Source: Gnetum montanum
Lineage: Eukaryota; Streptophyta; Gnetopsida; Gnetales; Gnetaceae
Direction: 5' to 3'
DNA: 64,000 nt
Assembly (NCBI GenBank): GCA_015680685.1
Contig: MNCI01009599.1
Location: 173,965-237,964, forward strand
Both the position numbers and the translations under genes were made by a program. Shown here one piece after another: positions 10,984-22,875 of the stretch. The stretch's first letter is position 1; each line of letters opens with the position of its first letter. A model generated the notes under the pieces. It was not told where the DNA came from, ran no database searches, and was given only the letters and a program-made list of their open reading frames with translations.

Positions 10984-12479
10984 TAAATTATTTTCCCTTC
11001 ACAAATTCATAACATTATTCTAACCGGCGATCCCTGAGATGTTGTGCCTTAGTGGGATGATAATCCCTAGTGTCACTATCCTCCACCATGTACTTAGCAT
11101 GAAGTCCTTGGAGACCCCATCATATAAGCATTTGTTGGAGCATTGTAGGAATGGATCAATCAAGCGATAACATAATATTTTCCTCCATGTCATGCCACCA
11201 CAGCTATTTATCCTAGTGTATGATGAAGGTGAAATTTGGTGCATACTCATTAAGATGATCATATACCACTCAGTATTGTTGAGGCACTAGTGGATGTATT
11301 CTGTTAGACCTAGGCAGAGAATAGCTTCTGTGAGAAGAAGACATTTTATGTTAGGAAATAAAAATTGCAATGTGCATCTAAATATTTTTGTAGTAATCTT
11401 GAGATGTGATATGACTCTAAGGTTTGTTCAAATGATTTGAATAATTTTTACTAAATCCTAGATAGCACACGCAATGACCAAAAGGTCCATGACAATGGTG
11501 CCAATGATGAGCAGCGAGGTACCCCTACACCCAACCATATGAAGCACTAAGGTGTTCACACATGATTTAGTCGAATTCTATGGACTGTAGTTCTCCAGTG
11601 CACTAATTCTCTAGGAAGTGAAATGGGCATTGAGAACATTCATTGTTTTCCCAACTACACTTGTGAAGCTCAAGGATATGGTTTAAGTGTAATTGAGGCA
11701 CATGATTTTTATCATTTTATGCTTTATAAATTTAATTTTCTACGACAAGAATGAAATGTAGAGTAGAGTAATTTAAGATCTAGTTTATCTATTTCCTAAC
11801 TAGCCTAACACAAGTACCCATTCCCACTTTCCAAACACATCCTGAACACGTATAGTGTTGCTAGCCTACCAAACGTTAAGTGTTTCTGGGTTACCAAGTG
11901 CTACACGTATGCTTGAGATGGTCGTGCTTGTGTTCATTAACAACGAAAAATTAATTTCTTGATTAAAGTGCATTAAAGTGAAGTGCATGAATATTAAATG
12001 CAACAAGGAAACATTAATCTATTCTCAATGTTGCAAGGATGATCAAAAGGATTCATTTTTATTCCCATCACGTTGCTATGCTCAAGTACATTAGTGTTCG
12101 AACAAAGATCTGCACACACTTAGACTGCTGCTATGGGCACTTAGAAAGTATTCTAACTCTTAAGAAAAAAAGTTGTAAGAGCTTTACTATCTATGAAAAA
12201 AACTAATCAAAATCTTATGAAAACTATGAGCCCAAGAACTATATTTATAGGCTAGCATATAACCCACAATATCGAATATTCAACATCGCGTCCTTGGCTT
12301 CAACATCAGGTATTCGATGTCGAGGCTCCAATAGTGGGTATATAATATTGGAGCATATGAAAATGTAATTCATCAGGGACCTTTACCTTTAAGCACATGC
12401 CCTTTTCATTATGTACTACCTTGACAACATTCCAATGGTTGGTGATGTTTGTGTTCTAGGATTACATCAGTAAGAGTAT
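10984..12479. other. No gene recognised
   Basis: AT-rich stretch with short ORFs only (longest 80 codons, minus strand, 11,262-11,020, unrecognised). A TATTTATAGGC motif near 12,243 and a CGATATCG-like region (12,260-12,340) may be the LTR or leader of element D, but I could not define ends. Confidence 0.3.
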
Positions 12480-14640
12480 GGAAGTCTTTACGGATGAAAT
12501 TTTTACCCATGGAAAATAATTCTAGAAAGTTTTAAATTGACTCAAAGATATCTTACACCATTTTTGCGAGGCAAACCTAAACCTAAACCTAAATTGGAAA
12601 AAGAACTAGCTAATATTAAACTAAGGGCATCATTCTTGGCCATAAAGTTTTAAAGAAGGGGATTGAAGATGATCCTGATAAGATATGCATCATTGAGAAT
12701 ATGACCCAAATACTCATGATGGTTAAAGAGGTGAAATCTTTCCTAGGTCACAATAGTTATTATTGTTGTTTTATTAACAATTATTCCAAAATATCCATAT
12801 CCTTATTTGAGCTCACAAAGAAAAATGTTCTATTCTTGTGGAACAAGGACTATGAAAATATCTTCCAATGTCTAAAGGAAAGGTTAGCGTAAACCCCCAT
12901 ATTGCAAATTCCTAATTAGACTCAACACTTTCATATAATGATAGATGATTCTAACTTTGCATTAGGTGTTTTCCTAATGGAATTGAATGAGAAAAAGAAA
13001 CCCTACTACATCCACTATGTTAGCCAAAGCATTATGAGCCTTAATTAAACTACATCATCATAGAAAAAGAATTGATGATCATTGTTTTTGCACTTTAAAA
13101 ATTCAGACATTATATTTTAGGATGCAAAATTTTCATTCACATTGATCATAGTGTCATCTACTTCCTCATGATCAAACTAGATGTCAATCCTCATGTGATA
13201 TAATGGCTAATATTCTTATAGGAATTTGACCTTCATATGAGTGATCCTAAGGGATTTGAGAACATGGTGGAAGATCAATTGTCATGTTTATGAATTGGTA
13301 ATAAGGAAGAGGATGTGCTTCTTAATGAATTTTTGTATGACCACATTTTTAAGGTCATTTTCAAATCAAAGAGTAGAAATCAATCTCATGGTACACAAAT
13401 ATTCTTAATTACTTGGTAGCCCAAAAGCTTCCTCCTAGATGGAGCAAACATAAGATTCAATGATTCTAGCACCAAGAGAGGCCTTACTTAATTATCAAAG
13501 GATATTTCTACAAAACATACCCTAATGGCATAGTAAGATGGTGCATTCTTGAGGAATGTTAAGATTATATCTTTGCTTATGTGCCCCATGGCATTTGTGG
13601 TGGGTACCATGTTGGAAAGAGAACCATGATAAAGTTGTTGATCATAAGATATTTTTGTTTCATCATATTTCATGATTCTTAATACTTCATGTTCTATTGT
13701 GAGAAGTGTCAATGCAAGAGAGGTATGTCCTCACATATGGAGGGATTGTAGCAGTGTATCCAACCACTAAAGCCCTTCATTGTGTGGGGGATTAACTTTG
13801 TTGGTCCCATCTCCATGGTAAATAATACATTATTGTATGCATAGATTACTACACAAAGTGGGTGGAAGCTACTATCATTAAGGAATACTCATTTATCACT
13901 GTAGAAAACTTCCTTCAGAATGATGTGCCCCATGGGTTTAGTATCCCATGAGCCTTGATCTTTAATAATGGTACATATTTTACTAGTAAGGTTTTAAATA
14001 ATTTATTATAATTTTTTAAAGTTAATCATAAGTTAACTTCTCCTTATCATCCCTAGGTCAATGGCCAAGGAGAAGTTACAAACTATGAAATTTTTAGAAT
14101 AATTGTGAAAATGGTTAGTAGATATAGAAGAGATTGGACAAAGAACCTTAATGATGTCCTTTGAGCCTATCGAATGATATGGAAAAGTCCCATTAGTTAC
14201 ACTTCATTTGAGTTGGTCTATGGACAAGTTTCACAACTTATGATTGATCTTGATATGAAAACCATGGACAATGTTATAAATTTTGATAGGATCTTAGATA
14301 CTGCTCAAAAAAAGAGGTTGATTAACCTCAACCTTTTCAATGAAAATTGTAGAATCACCTTGAAGTGTACGTTCTTTTAGCAAGGCTTGTCATGATGTTC
14401 ATGCAAGAAAATTTGATTTCAAATCTAGTGATTAGCTTATATATTTTAATTTTCTCTACTTGGTCCATTTGGATAAATTTCAATTTCAATGGGAAGGACC
14501 AAACATTATCCATACTAGTTACCAATATGGTGTAGTACACATCTACCATCCTAAAGAGCTAGATAAAATATCTTTGATTCATGGGAAATACTTGAAGAAT
14601 TATAAGAATATCTTTCCTCTATGAGGGTATCTAATGATCA
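12480..14640 (+). mobile_element. Element D: Ty3/gypsy pol fragment (Athila/Tat branch)
   Basis: Plus-strand remnant with the end of RT (VKSFLGHNSYY, YSKISISLFELTKKNVLF, 12,729-12,840), RNase H (YIIIEKELMIIVFAL, FIHIDHSVIYFLM, 13,045-13,180) and integrase (HGICGGYHVGKRT near 13,590; YHP and VNGQGEVTNYE near 14,047; the SYTSFELVYGQ run 14,174-14,380; VHIYHPKELD near 14,540). Gag, protease and most of RT are missing or unreadable. Stops are frequent. Wording is closest to element A and element F. Confidence 0.8.
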
Positions 14641-16029
14641 ATCTTGTGTCTTGTACTCAAAGGTCTATTAAGTGATAGACATGGATTATTCATGGGGAAG
14701 AATCCTTCATGCCATGTAAAATTTTTCATAATGTTCTACTATTTTTCTTATGTGTCTTAATAAAGTTTGTATGTTTAGTTAGTACTTTTTGTATTTTTTT
14801 AGCTTAATGATTAATCATTCATGATCTTTTATTTTTCTTAAGTATGTTTATGTGTGTATGGAAAAATTGATTAATGAGCTTTATGAATGCTCATCCAACA
14901 AGCTAATGGTGGATGGATGAGTTATAGATGTTATGATAATGCAATGATTCCAAATGCATCTAACATGGAGCCTTGGTTGATGAAATGTCGACATAGCAAA
15001 ATTCATCCATCAATTTTCCTATACCCATCATTGGTAAACCATGCTTAGTTTCAAAAAGAAGCTTGGACACACACTACATGTTGTTGAAGCTACTACTGTT
15101 GGAACCATGGATAGGTAATGAACCCACTTTTAGATGTGAGCTCTAGAATCTTAAGAGAGTTCTTGGTTACTTAAAGAAAAGGGTATGCCATTGAGGATTC
15201 TTGTAACCACTGAATGAGTCTAATCAGTGTGATTAGGGCAAGGTGTATATGCCATGTTGCCTAGTCACCTTGCACAAAAGAGGTTTGCAATCTTGTAAAC
15301 CTATGCATGCTGTGTAGTGAGAAATGAATTTTTCGATCATATAAGTCAAGGACTCTAGGTAGTGATCAACACTCTAATTATTCCCATAACACTCATGCAA
15401 TGTTAACAATCCTATTCTCATAAAAAGAAAAAGATAAAAGAAAATAAAAGAGAAAAGAAAGGAAAAGAAAAGAAGAATATATATATATATCATAGAATGA
15501 TGATAATGAAAAGAAGTGGTGATGGAAGGAGCAATGTGATTTCATGGTTATTGGTCCACATAAATTGATACTTTTACTATCTTAGCTAATCATTTAACTA
15601 CTCAAATAAGCCAAAGAAAATGGTTGAACCAATGCATATGTAAGTCTTTTTTATTTTCAACCCATTATCTAGATCACTTAAATTCCAATGTAATAATCCA
15701 TGGCAATCTTCTACTCCATCTTACTCATGGCCATGAAGGTCCAAAATCCTCTTCCATAGTGAACTTTATTAACATCAATTATAGCTTTCATCAAATTTCT
15801 AAATCCATTCATTTGCAAGCATCAAAATTTATAATCATTGATCCAAATCATGGCTATATCCATCATCTCTTAGTCATGATGTTGTAATTCGTAATGGAAT
15901 TGGAATTGGTTAGCACAATCAAAGGAAATTGTAGGAGGATCTTGGTATAGCAAAATTTGGGAAGCCTAATCTACATATGTACATGGATGGAGGAAAACCA
16001 AACTGAAATATTAACTTCTAGATATTTTT
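14641..16029. other. 3' flank of element D, no gene
   Basis: AT-rich DNA after the integrase remnant, with only unrecognised ORFs (longest 87 codons, 15,624-15,887). It may include D's 3' LTR but I see no matching copy. It contains the simple repeat listed next. Confidence 0.35.
15418..15492. repeat. Purine-rich (AAAGA)n tract ending in (AT)n
   Basis: A run of A and G built from AAAAGA and AAAGG variants, followed by about eight AT dinucleotides. Ordinary simple-sequence repeat. Confidence 0.85.
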
Positions 16030-16140
16030 TAGGGTGTTGCCTAAATTTTTTTAGAGCTTAAATTTTTTGAAGAGCTTAAATTTTTTTAGAGCTTAAATTT
16101 GTTGAGCTTAAATTTTTTTAGAGCTTCAATTTTTTGAAGT
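16030..16140 (+). repeat. Short tandem repeat TTTAGAGCTTAAATTTTTT
   Basis: Four to five imperfect copies of TTTTAGAGCTTAAATTTTTTGAAG lead directly into repeat R1. Single copies recur at 16,983-17,005 and 17,043-17,064, exactly where R1 ends and the Tat-like unit 1 begins, so the motif marks R family edges. Confidence 0.7.
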
Positions 16141-17064
16141 GATCTCATGCATCAAGGAACAGAATGGGGAGGCTAAGACAAATACTGAAGAAACTGTAAA
16201 ATAGAAAAACTGTTAGACAAAAAGTAATAGAAAGCTCAAAGCATTGCACAATGTCTGTTATTACACAAAACATTTTTGGGGACTTGCACCCCTCATCAAT
16301 ATGTTTAGGCAATGTGACCAGGCACCCAAAGCTGCAAAGGAAAGGGAATGAGCATGCTAGTACATGTATAAATAGGGTCCCAACTTCTAAAATTAGAAAC
16401 TCCCACTCATTAAAATGAGAGCGAGCCCCATTCGTCATAGGCGAGATTGGGGTGGGACGATGTACTGACAAAACTATTACAAAATAGTATTTCAAAGGCA
16501 AACATGAAACATTCAACAAATCAGATCTAATGATAGAGTTGAAGGGTTTTTAAGGTTTAGGGGAATCCTCATGTTTAAATGGTGGACCTGAGGGGTCTGA
16601 CACCAAAGAATGCCATGCACGCAAGCATTCAACTGAAATAGCAATGAAAAAAAGTCGTCAACAGCAACGAAGAGATGAGCTGCAATGACGTTGAAGAAGA
16701 AACAGCCAGAGTTTGTGATGAAATTGAAGAAAACATCTTCAGAAGAAACCACAACCAAGAAGACCAATGTAAGTAGGATGGTTGTCAAGACACAGATCAG
16801 AAGGAAACATTTTGTGGTTCGCATAATCTTGCAATGCGATCAAGACCCATGGAGCACCTGCAAAAGGATTAAAACCTAACCAAGAACAGAAAAATTTGAA
16901 AATGGTTAGAATCCAAAGAACAACGAAAGATGTTGTCAAGAAAGCATCTACAATTCCAAGGTAGTGAGATAGAGAGAAATTTCTTTAGAGCTTCAATTTT
17001 TTGAAGTGATCTTGTGCGTCAAGGAAAAGAACTTTTTTAATTTCTTTAGAGCTTCAATTTCTTT
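16141..17064 (+). repeat. Repeat R1 (segments A then B, then restart of A)
   Basis: First of three copies of a dispersed repeat. Segment A (16,141-16,512) holds TATAAATAGGG; segment B (16,513-16,975) follows; at 17,008 the opening words of A (GTGCGTCAAGGAAAAGAA) start again, giving a period near 867 bp. Transcribed in the TATA direction, B carries a hydrophilic frame starting MVDLRGLTPKN, shared with the other copies and broken here by stops. The other strand has open runs of 124 and 103 codons, the latter hydrophobic; I treat these as shadows. Ends at the truncated protease of unit 1. Confidence 0.7.
16367..16375 (+). promoter_or_regulatory. TATA box of repeat R1
   Basis: TATAAATAG in the context ACATGTATAAATAGGGTCCC. 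The same octamer and flanks are kept in R2 (30,576) and, inverted, in R3 (31,209-31,217), which points to a real promoter in the repeat family. Confidence 0.55.
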
Positions 17065-18000
17065 AGAATCATGTTGTAGTCTGGTATCTTGTCGATGACT
17101 ATAAAGTTTGCAAACGTGGGGTGCTGGTCCCCTATCATGAAGGCAATGTGGATTGTGCCATTAATGGCTATGTGTGCTCCATCGAAGGAGTTTAGAGACT
17201 CGGTTTTGGTTGATTGAATGTTGTGCATTAGGCCTAGTGATTCGATGACGGAGTGCATGACAACGTTTTCTGCCATGCCATCATCGATGTGTACTCTACG
17301 TACTATGTATTTTCTGATGCTTACACTAGTGTTTAACGGTGCATGTGTGACCTCCCCTCGTATGGGATTTACTTTGACTACAGCATTGCGAAAGGCTAAG
17401 GTTGCTGAACCCAATTCTGGTGGTGTAGGAGGTAGCATTGTTGCATGGATGGTTGCCTCATTTGTAGGGATGTCCTCTGTAATAGGAATGGAGGCCAAGA
17501 TCCTGGCCAATGCTTGGCAATGAGCAGATGAGGTCATGACCAGGTTGTACAAGCTCAACGTCTTGTTCTTTTGCTTGAGCATTTGTTTTACCTGGGTTAG
17601 TGCAGCAACAAAATCCTTGTCATTGGCTGTTGTGTTGGCCTTGACTTCCTCCATGTGGCTTAAGAGATAGATCTCTTGCGGAGGGGACTCGGGCTTGGTT
17701 TGTTTGGTCTTCTTGGGGGTAGGGGCCCCAGTCTTTAGTTGTTGTTTGCTGGTTGTGGCCTTTGCTTCAGCCATGGGGGTTGCGAGGTGTTTGTTTGTCC
17801 TCTTGCGTTGCCATTTGGTGGACCTACCCGGGTTGCTAGTGGGGCCGACTCTTGAGGGAGGAGGGATCGAGATGTTTCCCACTGTTGGTCTTTGGGTAGG
17901 CGAGGGGCCATCATGTTGTGGCCTCCTTATGATAAAGGGTGGCTTAGGTGTTTTTGTAGCATTTTTTGTGTGACTAACTTGTTGTGGCACCTTGATGACG
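17065..18000 (-). pseudogene. Unit 1 Gag C-terminus and aspartic protease
   Basis: An open run of 314 codons. Residues 1-110 are Pro/Thr/Lys-rich linker. About residues 110-200 include KANTTANDKDFVAALTQ and a Ser/Leu helix region. The retropepsin-like part follows, with IVRRVHIDDGMAENVV (active-site loop in the form Asp-Asp-Gly), then HIAFMIGDQHPTFANFIVID and NMIL. At 17,065 the sequence leaves the family exactly before the Gly-Arg of the usual I-L-G-R motif (present in unit 2 as NMILGRPWLAQ). The last few codons come from R1 DNA. Truncated, so not functional, but strikingly free of stops. Confidence 0.75.
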
Positions 18001-18128
18001 AAAGGTTGCCTAGTAATTGTTCTTGTTGCACTATGTCAGTTTAACGTATTAGCAGATGAATCATGCTAGTTTAACATCTTAGTGGACGAATGTTGTGGAG
18101 CCTTGACCAAAAAGGGTGTTTTGGGTGC

Positions 18129-20161
18129 CTAGGGTGGCACCTTGATAACAAAGGGAGGCCTCTTGTTTATGGAGGATGAGGGAATCCTTGCCTTGCTGGG
18201 AGACACACGAATCACGAAAGGTTCTTGCATAGGTTTAGGCTTGCCACCTATGTTAATCAAATTTATGACATAGAAGGCATCATTTGTGTTGGATTGACTT
18301 ACCGTGTCAATCACTAGTTGGCCTTGTCCTATCATTCCTTGTAGGTCATCTTGCAAGGCATGACAGTTGTCTGTACTGTGGCTAGCCATTTGATGGTAAT
18401 GATAGTATTGGTCTAGTTTAAAATGTTGTGGGACTGGGGCTCATTTGGTACTACTAATGTGGGGTTCCTTAGTAGTTCACAGTACCTATCATGTTTTTGG
18501 CAGGTAATCTCTGACACATGTTTGTGTTGATATTGCTCGACTTTCAAGAGTTGCTCCAATAGTTGAGAGGGTTGCATCGGTAGTGGTGTATACTTTGAGT
18601 TGTCCTTGCATTGAAAGTTGGACCTTGGGGTGGCCCCTATAGATGTAGGTGAGTTGGTGCCAAAGTTCGTAGCTTTGTCAGCTGGGACTTTAGGTTACTT
18701 AGCTGTTGGGCCCTAGTTGGTTGCTTTTGTGCTTACAGCCACCATTGCTACTATTTTGTTTTGCTTGCGAACATGTTGGTTTCTATAGGCCACATAAGCA
18801 AGGTCATTGCTCGATTATGCCACTTCCTCTATGTCCTTAATTTTTGTGAATGCTTGGCTCAAGGTACAGGCTTTGAAATAGTAAATTTTTAACTTAATGA
18901 AGTCATTCATAGCGGCTTTAAAAATGGTGAGCAAGTATGTCTCAAGTATGGGCTCGTGGAGTTCATTGAGGGCTACGCTCCACCTTTGGATGAATTTTTT
19001 CACTGGCTCTACTAGTTCTTATTTGATCTGAATCAAGTTATCCAGTGTGGCTTCAAGTTTTAAATTATATTTAAAACGGGTGACAAACTGGTGTAACAAG
19101 TCCTCTAGAGAGGATATGGAGTTACGGGGTAAGGCTCGGTACCAATCTAAATCTTTTCCTATTAAGGACATAGCAAAAACACATAGAATTACATGAGGCT
19201 AGGCCTAAAGTAGTAGACATTCTAGTTGAAATGTCACTAGGTGGGCATTTGGATCTCCCTCTCCATTGTACTTGGTTAACTGGGGTAGTAAGATTTCCTT
19301 TGGAAAGGTTAATGGTGGAACTGAGGGGTGGATTGGATCATCTTGGTAGAAGTCCAACACCTTGATTTCCTCAGTGTTTATGGCTTTAAGGCACTTTACC
19401 TCTTCATTTAACATGTGCATCATTTTTTTCATGTCTGCCCACTCTTGGGCGGTAGGCTGATCGATGGGATGAGTGGATTGCGATTGATAGTAGTTTGGTT
19501 GTTGCATTATTTGAGGAAAGGGATACTATTGGATTGTCAGTTGTTGTAGCGGAGCAACATTCACAGATGGGATTATAGGGTGTGGTATGTTATAGAGAGT
19601 AGGTTGGTGTTGATGGACAACTAGTAAAACCCACTACACATCCACTGGTTGTGAGGTGATCCCCTAAACATGTTGCATTGAAGTAGTTAGAGGTGTCCCA
19701 TGGGTTTGTACTTGTGGTATGTAATGGATGGACGTGGAAGCTGGTACTTCTTGTCTAGAAGCTGGTCCTCGTGTGTACCCGGATGAAGGAGGAAGTATGG
19801 TTCCTTCTAGGAAAGGCTGGAATAATAGATTTGTATAGGCTTGAGAACTGATGGTATGGTATGAATCCCCATGCTCAGATTGGATGGCAAAGTCATCTTC
19901 CTCATCCTCACTCTGAGGCTCTATTGGAGGTATCTGTAAGTCTTGTCTTCTTTCCATGAGAAGATGGGATATGAGTTTATGATGGTGTTCAGACAATGGG
20001 ATTATATCAAACATTGAAGGGATGAACTCATGACCTCCTTTGTGGATAAGTTCATAGTCTCGCTTTGCTTCTCTCTCTACACGATCGATGGGTAAGTTGG
20101 CTTGGATCTTGACACAGATGAAGTTATACTGTTTAGGTGTGAGGATGTGGGAAGATTCCAT
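18129..20161 (-). pseudogene. Unit 1 Gag
   Basis: Capsid-type polyprotein of a Tat-like element, broken by stops. In order from the ATG at 20,161: an N-terminal region (SSHILTPKQYNFICVKIQAN), an acidic patch (SEDEEDDF), a segment with YNGEGDPNAHLVTFQLE near 19,240, the retrotransposon Gag helix region (MKKFIQRWSVALNELHEP, 19,003 on), and the C-terminal SHSTDNCHALQDDLQGMI near 18,380. The last resembles the HxTxxC region of Tat-type Gag. Unit 2 has a longer open copy. Confidence 0.8.
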
Positions 20162-20480
20162 GACAACGTGTACAAGCTGACAATGTGTAGCGTGACTAAC
20201 CTGCAGCGTGTGCAGCGTGACTCACCTGCAATGTGTGTAGCGTGACTAACCTGCAACGTGTGCAATGTGACTAGCCTACAATGTGTGTGACTAGTCTACA
20301 ATGTGTGTAACGTGCAGCATGACTAACTCACAGCGTGTGTGTCAGTGTGAGTAACCTCAGCGTGCGTGACAGGGTTCAATGTGAGCAAGCTCAGTGTGTG
20401 TGATAGGGGTAGCATGAGCTAGCTCAGCGTGCGCAAGCTGATTCGAGTTTCAGCATTTGGCAGTGTTAGTTGGATTTTAG
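20160..20480 (-). repeat. Unit 1 leader: CAGCGTGACTAACCTGCAACGTGTG repeats
   Basis: About ten degenerate 20-28-bp units based on GCGTGACTAACCTGCAACGT lie between the Gag start and the primer site. Unit 2 has the matching block at 27,785-28,030. The core AGCGTGAC also recurs in the LTR (21,540-22,200), so the same word occurs on both sides of the primer site. Confidence 0.7.
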
Positions 20481-20578
20481 TTTCAGTGTTTGGCTTGTGC
20501 AGCTTTTGAACAGATCTATGTAGCAGCGTTTGAATAGGTAGCATGATAAATGTTTCGACAAGATGATAAACAAGGTCA

Positions 20579-20596
20579 GCCCTTCTTCTAGCGCCA
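20579..20596 (-). promoter_or_regulatory. Unit 1 candidate primer-binding site
   Basis: The minus strand reads TGGCGCTAGAAGAAGGGC, beginning with the obligatory TGG and sitting a few bases inside the LTR end. Unit 2 has TGGTGCTAGAAGGAGGCT at the same place. I cannot assign the tRNA from memory with confidence. Confidence 0.6.
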
Positions 20597-21124
20597 ATTT
20601 ACTATACTGACCTAAATCGTCAGTGCAAGGATGGAAGGGAAAACAAACATCGAAAGATCGTCAGGCAGACACAATTGACCCTGCCTTCGTGTGAGGGCAA
20701 GCTGAAAAAGGAAACAAAGGTAGAGTTTCTTGGATGGTCTACACACAAATCAACTAAGGACTTCCCCAAGCGTAAACTACGACTTGCGCTGGGTTATTGT
20801 AAACTGATGTTTGAAATGTAAACGGCGACACAAAAACTTTAAACAGAATGTATGTAGAAATGTATTGTAAACAGAGTGTAAATAGAGTAAATAATGTAAA
20901 TGGAAGGAAATAATGAACTATATTGTATTGTTTAAACAAGAATGTGCACCGGTCAAAGTGTAGCTACGCGTGTGGATGGCAAGTCAAGCACTAAGCCCCA
21001 AGATGATGTGTGAAGTGCTTAGATGCTAGGAGTCAAGTGTGTCTGAGCGTCCTAGGTTGCTGGTCAATGCTTCCCAAGCTGTCAACCTTCAAAATTGCTG
21101 ACCCCATTTATGTGAATTGACAGG

Positions 21125-21135
21125 ATATTTATAGG
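21125..21135 (-). promoter_or_regulatory. LTR promoter TATA box, unit 1
   Basis: Minus strand CCTATAAATAT, about 530 bp upstream of the proposed LTR 3' end. Unit 2 keeps CCTATAAATA at 28,735-28,726. Position fits a U3/R boundary reading toward gag. Confidence 0.7.
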
Positions 21136-21799
21136 ATTCAGCCAGGCTCGGGCACAGAATTCATGAATGGAATCAACAACTGGGAGATGAGAGAAACACT
21201 GATCTCATGACATGTGTCCAATGGACAGCTATGTATGAGTTGGACGTGTGTGGGAAAGCTACATTCTTAACCAAGTTCATCGTATCTTATAACGTGTGGC
21301 TTACTCAAGCCCGTGGAAGCACGTACAAGTTGGACCATGAGGGCTTGACAAGCCCACAAATGAAGATTTACAATGAATTGATAATGTACAACAAGAGAAA
21401 TTGGTTCTGGCTCCATTGAAACTTCTGGATCTACGACTTGATTGCTACAGGGTGCCGATTCGAGTGGTTCCGTGGCTGTTTGGAGTGTTTTTGCTTAACA
21501 AGAACTTCCAGAGTTGATTTTTTCTCAGCGTGACTTGAGCATGTGCACACTACACTCACACCACACTCACGCTGTAGTGTGACCTCAATGTGAGTGAGCA
21601 AAGACTTGCAAATATTTCACCATATTTCAAACTTTGAAGCTTGATTCCTGAGTGTAATAACTCTCTAGCTATAGTTGATCTTGAGAGTCAGAAACTGAGG
21701 TTGAAAATAACCTGTTTTGAGCAATTTATGGTAGGTCACACTGGACTCACACTGTAGCATGACTTGCAACGTGACCTATAGCGTGACCTCAAAAACTTG

Positions 21800-22110
21800 C
21801 AATTTTGAGCTAAAATCTGGAATTTTTGAAGGCTGGGATCCATAGTTGTTAATAGTGGACCCTGAGGATGACTTGCACGCTTAAAATCAAGTCATTTTGA
21901 CTCAGTTTTGAGGCTCTGAAAGTTGGTCACGCAGGACTCACACTACAGCATGACCTGCAGTGTGACCTCAAAACTTGCAATTTTGAGCTGAAATCTAAAA
22001 TTTTTGAAGGCTAGGACCCATAGTTGTTAATAGTGGACCCTGAGGATGACTTGCACCCTTGAAATCAAGTAATTTTAACTCAGTTTTGAGGCTCCCAAAG
22101 TTGTTCACAC
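21800..22110 (-). repeat. 178-bp tandem duplication in LTR U3
   Basis: The block beginning CAATTTTGAGCT at 21,800 restarts at 21,978 (178 bp later), including AGTGGACCCTGAGGATGACT and the closing GGTCAC words. Unit 2 has the same duplication at 29,377 and 29,556 (179 bp). It therefore predates the split of the two units. It lies upstream of the TATA box, as enhancer duplications in U3 do. Confidence 0.8.
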
Positions 22111-22875
22111 CAAACTCATGCCACACCATGACCTACAGCGTGTGTGAGAAAATTTGCACTTTTTGCAGCATGAGTTGTCCAAGACAAGCCAGTGTGAGTG
22201 CCCAAGATAGGCCAACGTTAGTGCCCAAGACAAGCCAGCGTCAGTGGCATGCCTTAGTCAAATTTTGCCTCCCAAAGGCTCGAAGGGCCTTGGGTCATTC
22301 TCATTTCAAAGTGTTAGGCCAAAATTAGTGGTGTTTCATTGGCCCCTCTTTGTTGACGTCTGGAGGAATCCACCAGAGAGGCATCGACAAAGAAGTGCAA
22401 AACACCATGAACAACCAAGCACCAAGTGTTATCCGTCGGCCCTTGGTTGGACATCATCGCACTGTATTCAAAAGTACATGGGATTGGGAAAATGCAGTTC
22501 AAGATGCAAGGGGACTGGTTTTAACCAGGGAAATCAAGAGTTGATTGAGGGATATGATTATCATTGGGATTATGGAAGAGGAATGCTCTCATGTGAATGA
22601 GCTATATCTTTGGTCCTTGTCCATAGCCAATGTTTAGCAGACTCGGGACCAAGACATAGGAAGTGTGTTCTTTGGAGAAATGGGACTCTTAAAGAGTGTT
22701 TACAGGGCTCGTTGTAAACAACCAAACCTACGTGATGATGTGCCACATGATCTCTTTGATATATGAGTGTAACTGTTTTCTAAGACAATTGCCTTCTCAG
22801 CTAGGTCTTGTATGACAAGAGCCAACAGTCCATGGTTTATGATGTCAACGGGGTCATGAAGACCTTTTTTGTACA

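Larger units (their letters stand above)
17065..22875 (-). mobile_element. Tat-like gag-protease element, unit 1 (truncated)
   Basis: Minus-strand unit: LTR 20,603-22,875, primer site 20,596-20,579, leader, gag 20,161-18,129, protease up to 17,065. It is cut inside the protease by repeat R1. It is a head-to-tail neighbour of unit 2: aligned points are 7,589-7,650 bp apart across the whole length (for example the primer sites, 7,600 bp apart). No RT, RNase H or integrase is present in either unit. Best read as LTR-internal-LTR-internal-(LTR), the usual product of unequal recombination between element copies. Confidence 0.75.
20603..22875 (-). repeat. Unit 1 LTR (shared with unit 2 as its 3' LTR, proposed)
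   Basis: Proposed ends: TGTACA on the minus strand at 22,875 and the point matching TACA (here TATA) at 20,603, giving about 2.27 kb. It contains a TATA box, a 178-bp tandem duplication and many AGCGTGAC and TCACGCTGCAGCGTGA words. It matches the truncated LTR of unit 2 (28,203-29,931) along its full overlap. The right end is inferred from the polypurine-rich minus strand just beyond it. It has not been checked against a second full copy. Confidence 0.6.

Noticed and set aside
16145-16519. 124-codon minus-strand ORF in R1 and its counterpart at 31,068-31,460
   Set aside because: Shadow across segment A including the complement of the TATA region; no domain and no start context.
16513-16824. 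103-codon hydrophobic, signal-peptide-like ORF in R1 (minus), also seen in R2 and R3
   Set aside because: It is antisense to the TATA box and to the hydrophilic MVDxRGLTPKN frame. Its hydrophobicity follows from A-rich sense codons, and copies are interrupted differently.
17218-17973. Plus-strand ORFs of 101 and 92 codons opposite the unit 1 protease
   Set aside because: Antisense to a recognisable Gag linker and protease; the same shadow occurs at 25,333-25,581 in unit 2.
20160-20480. CRISPR-like array of short repeats
   Set aside because: Units are degenerate, without constant-length spacers, and lie in a retroelement leader in a plant genome.
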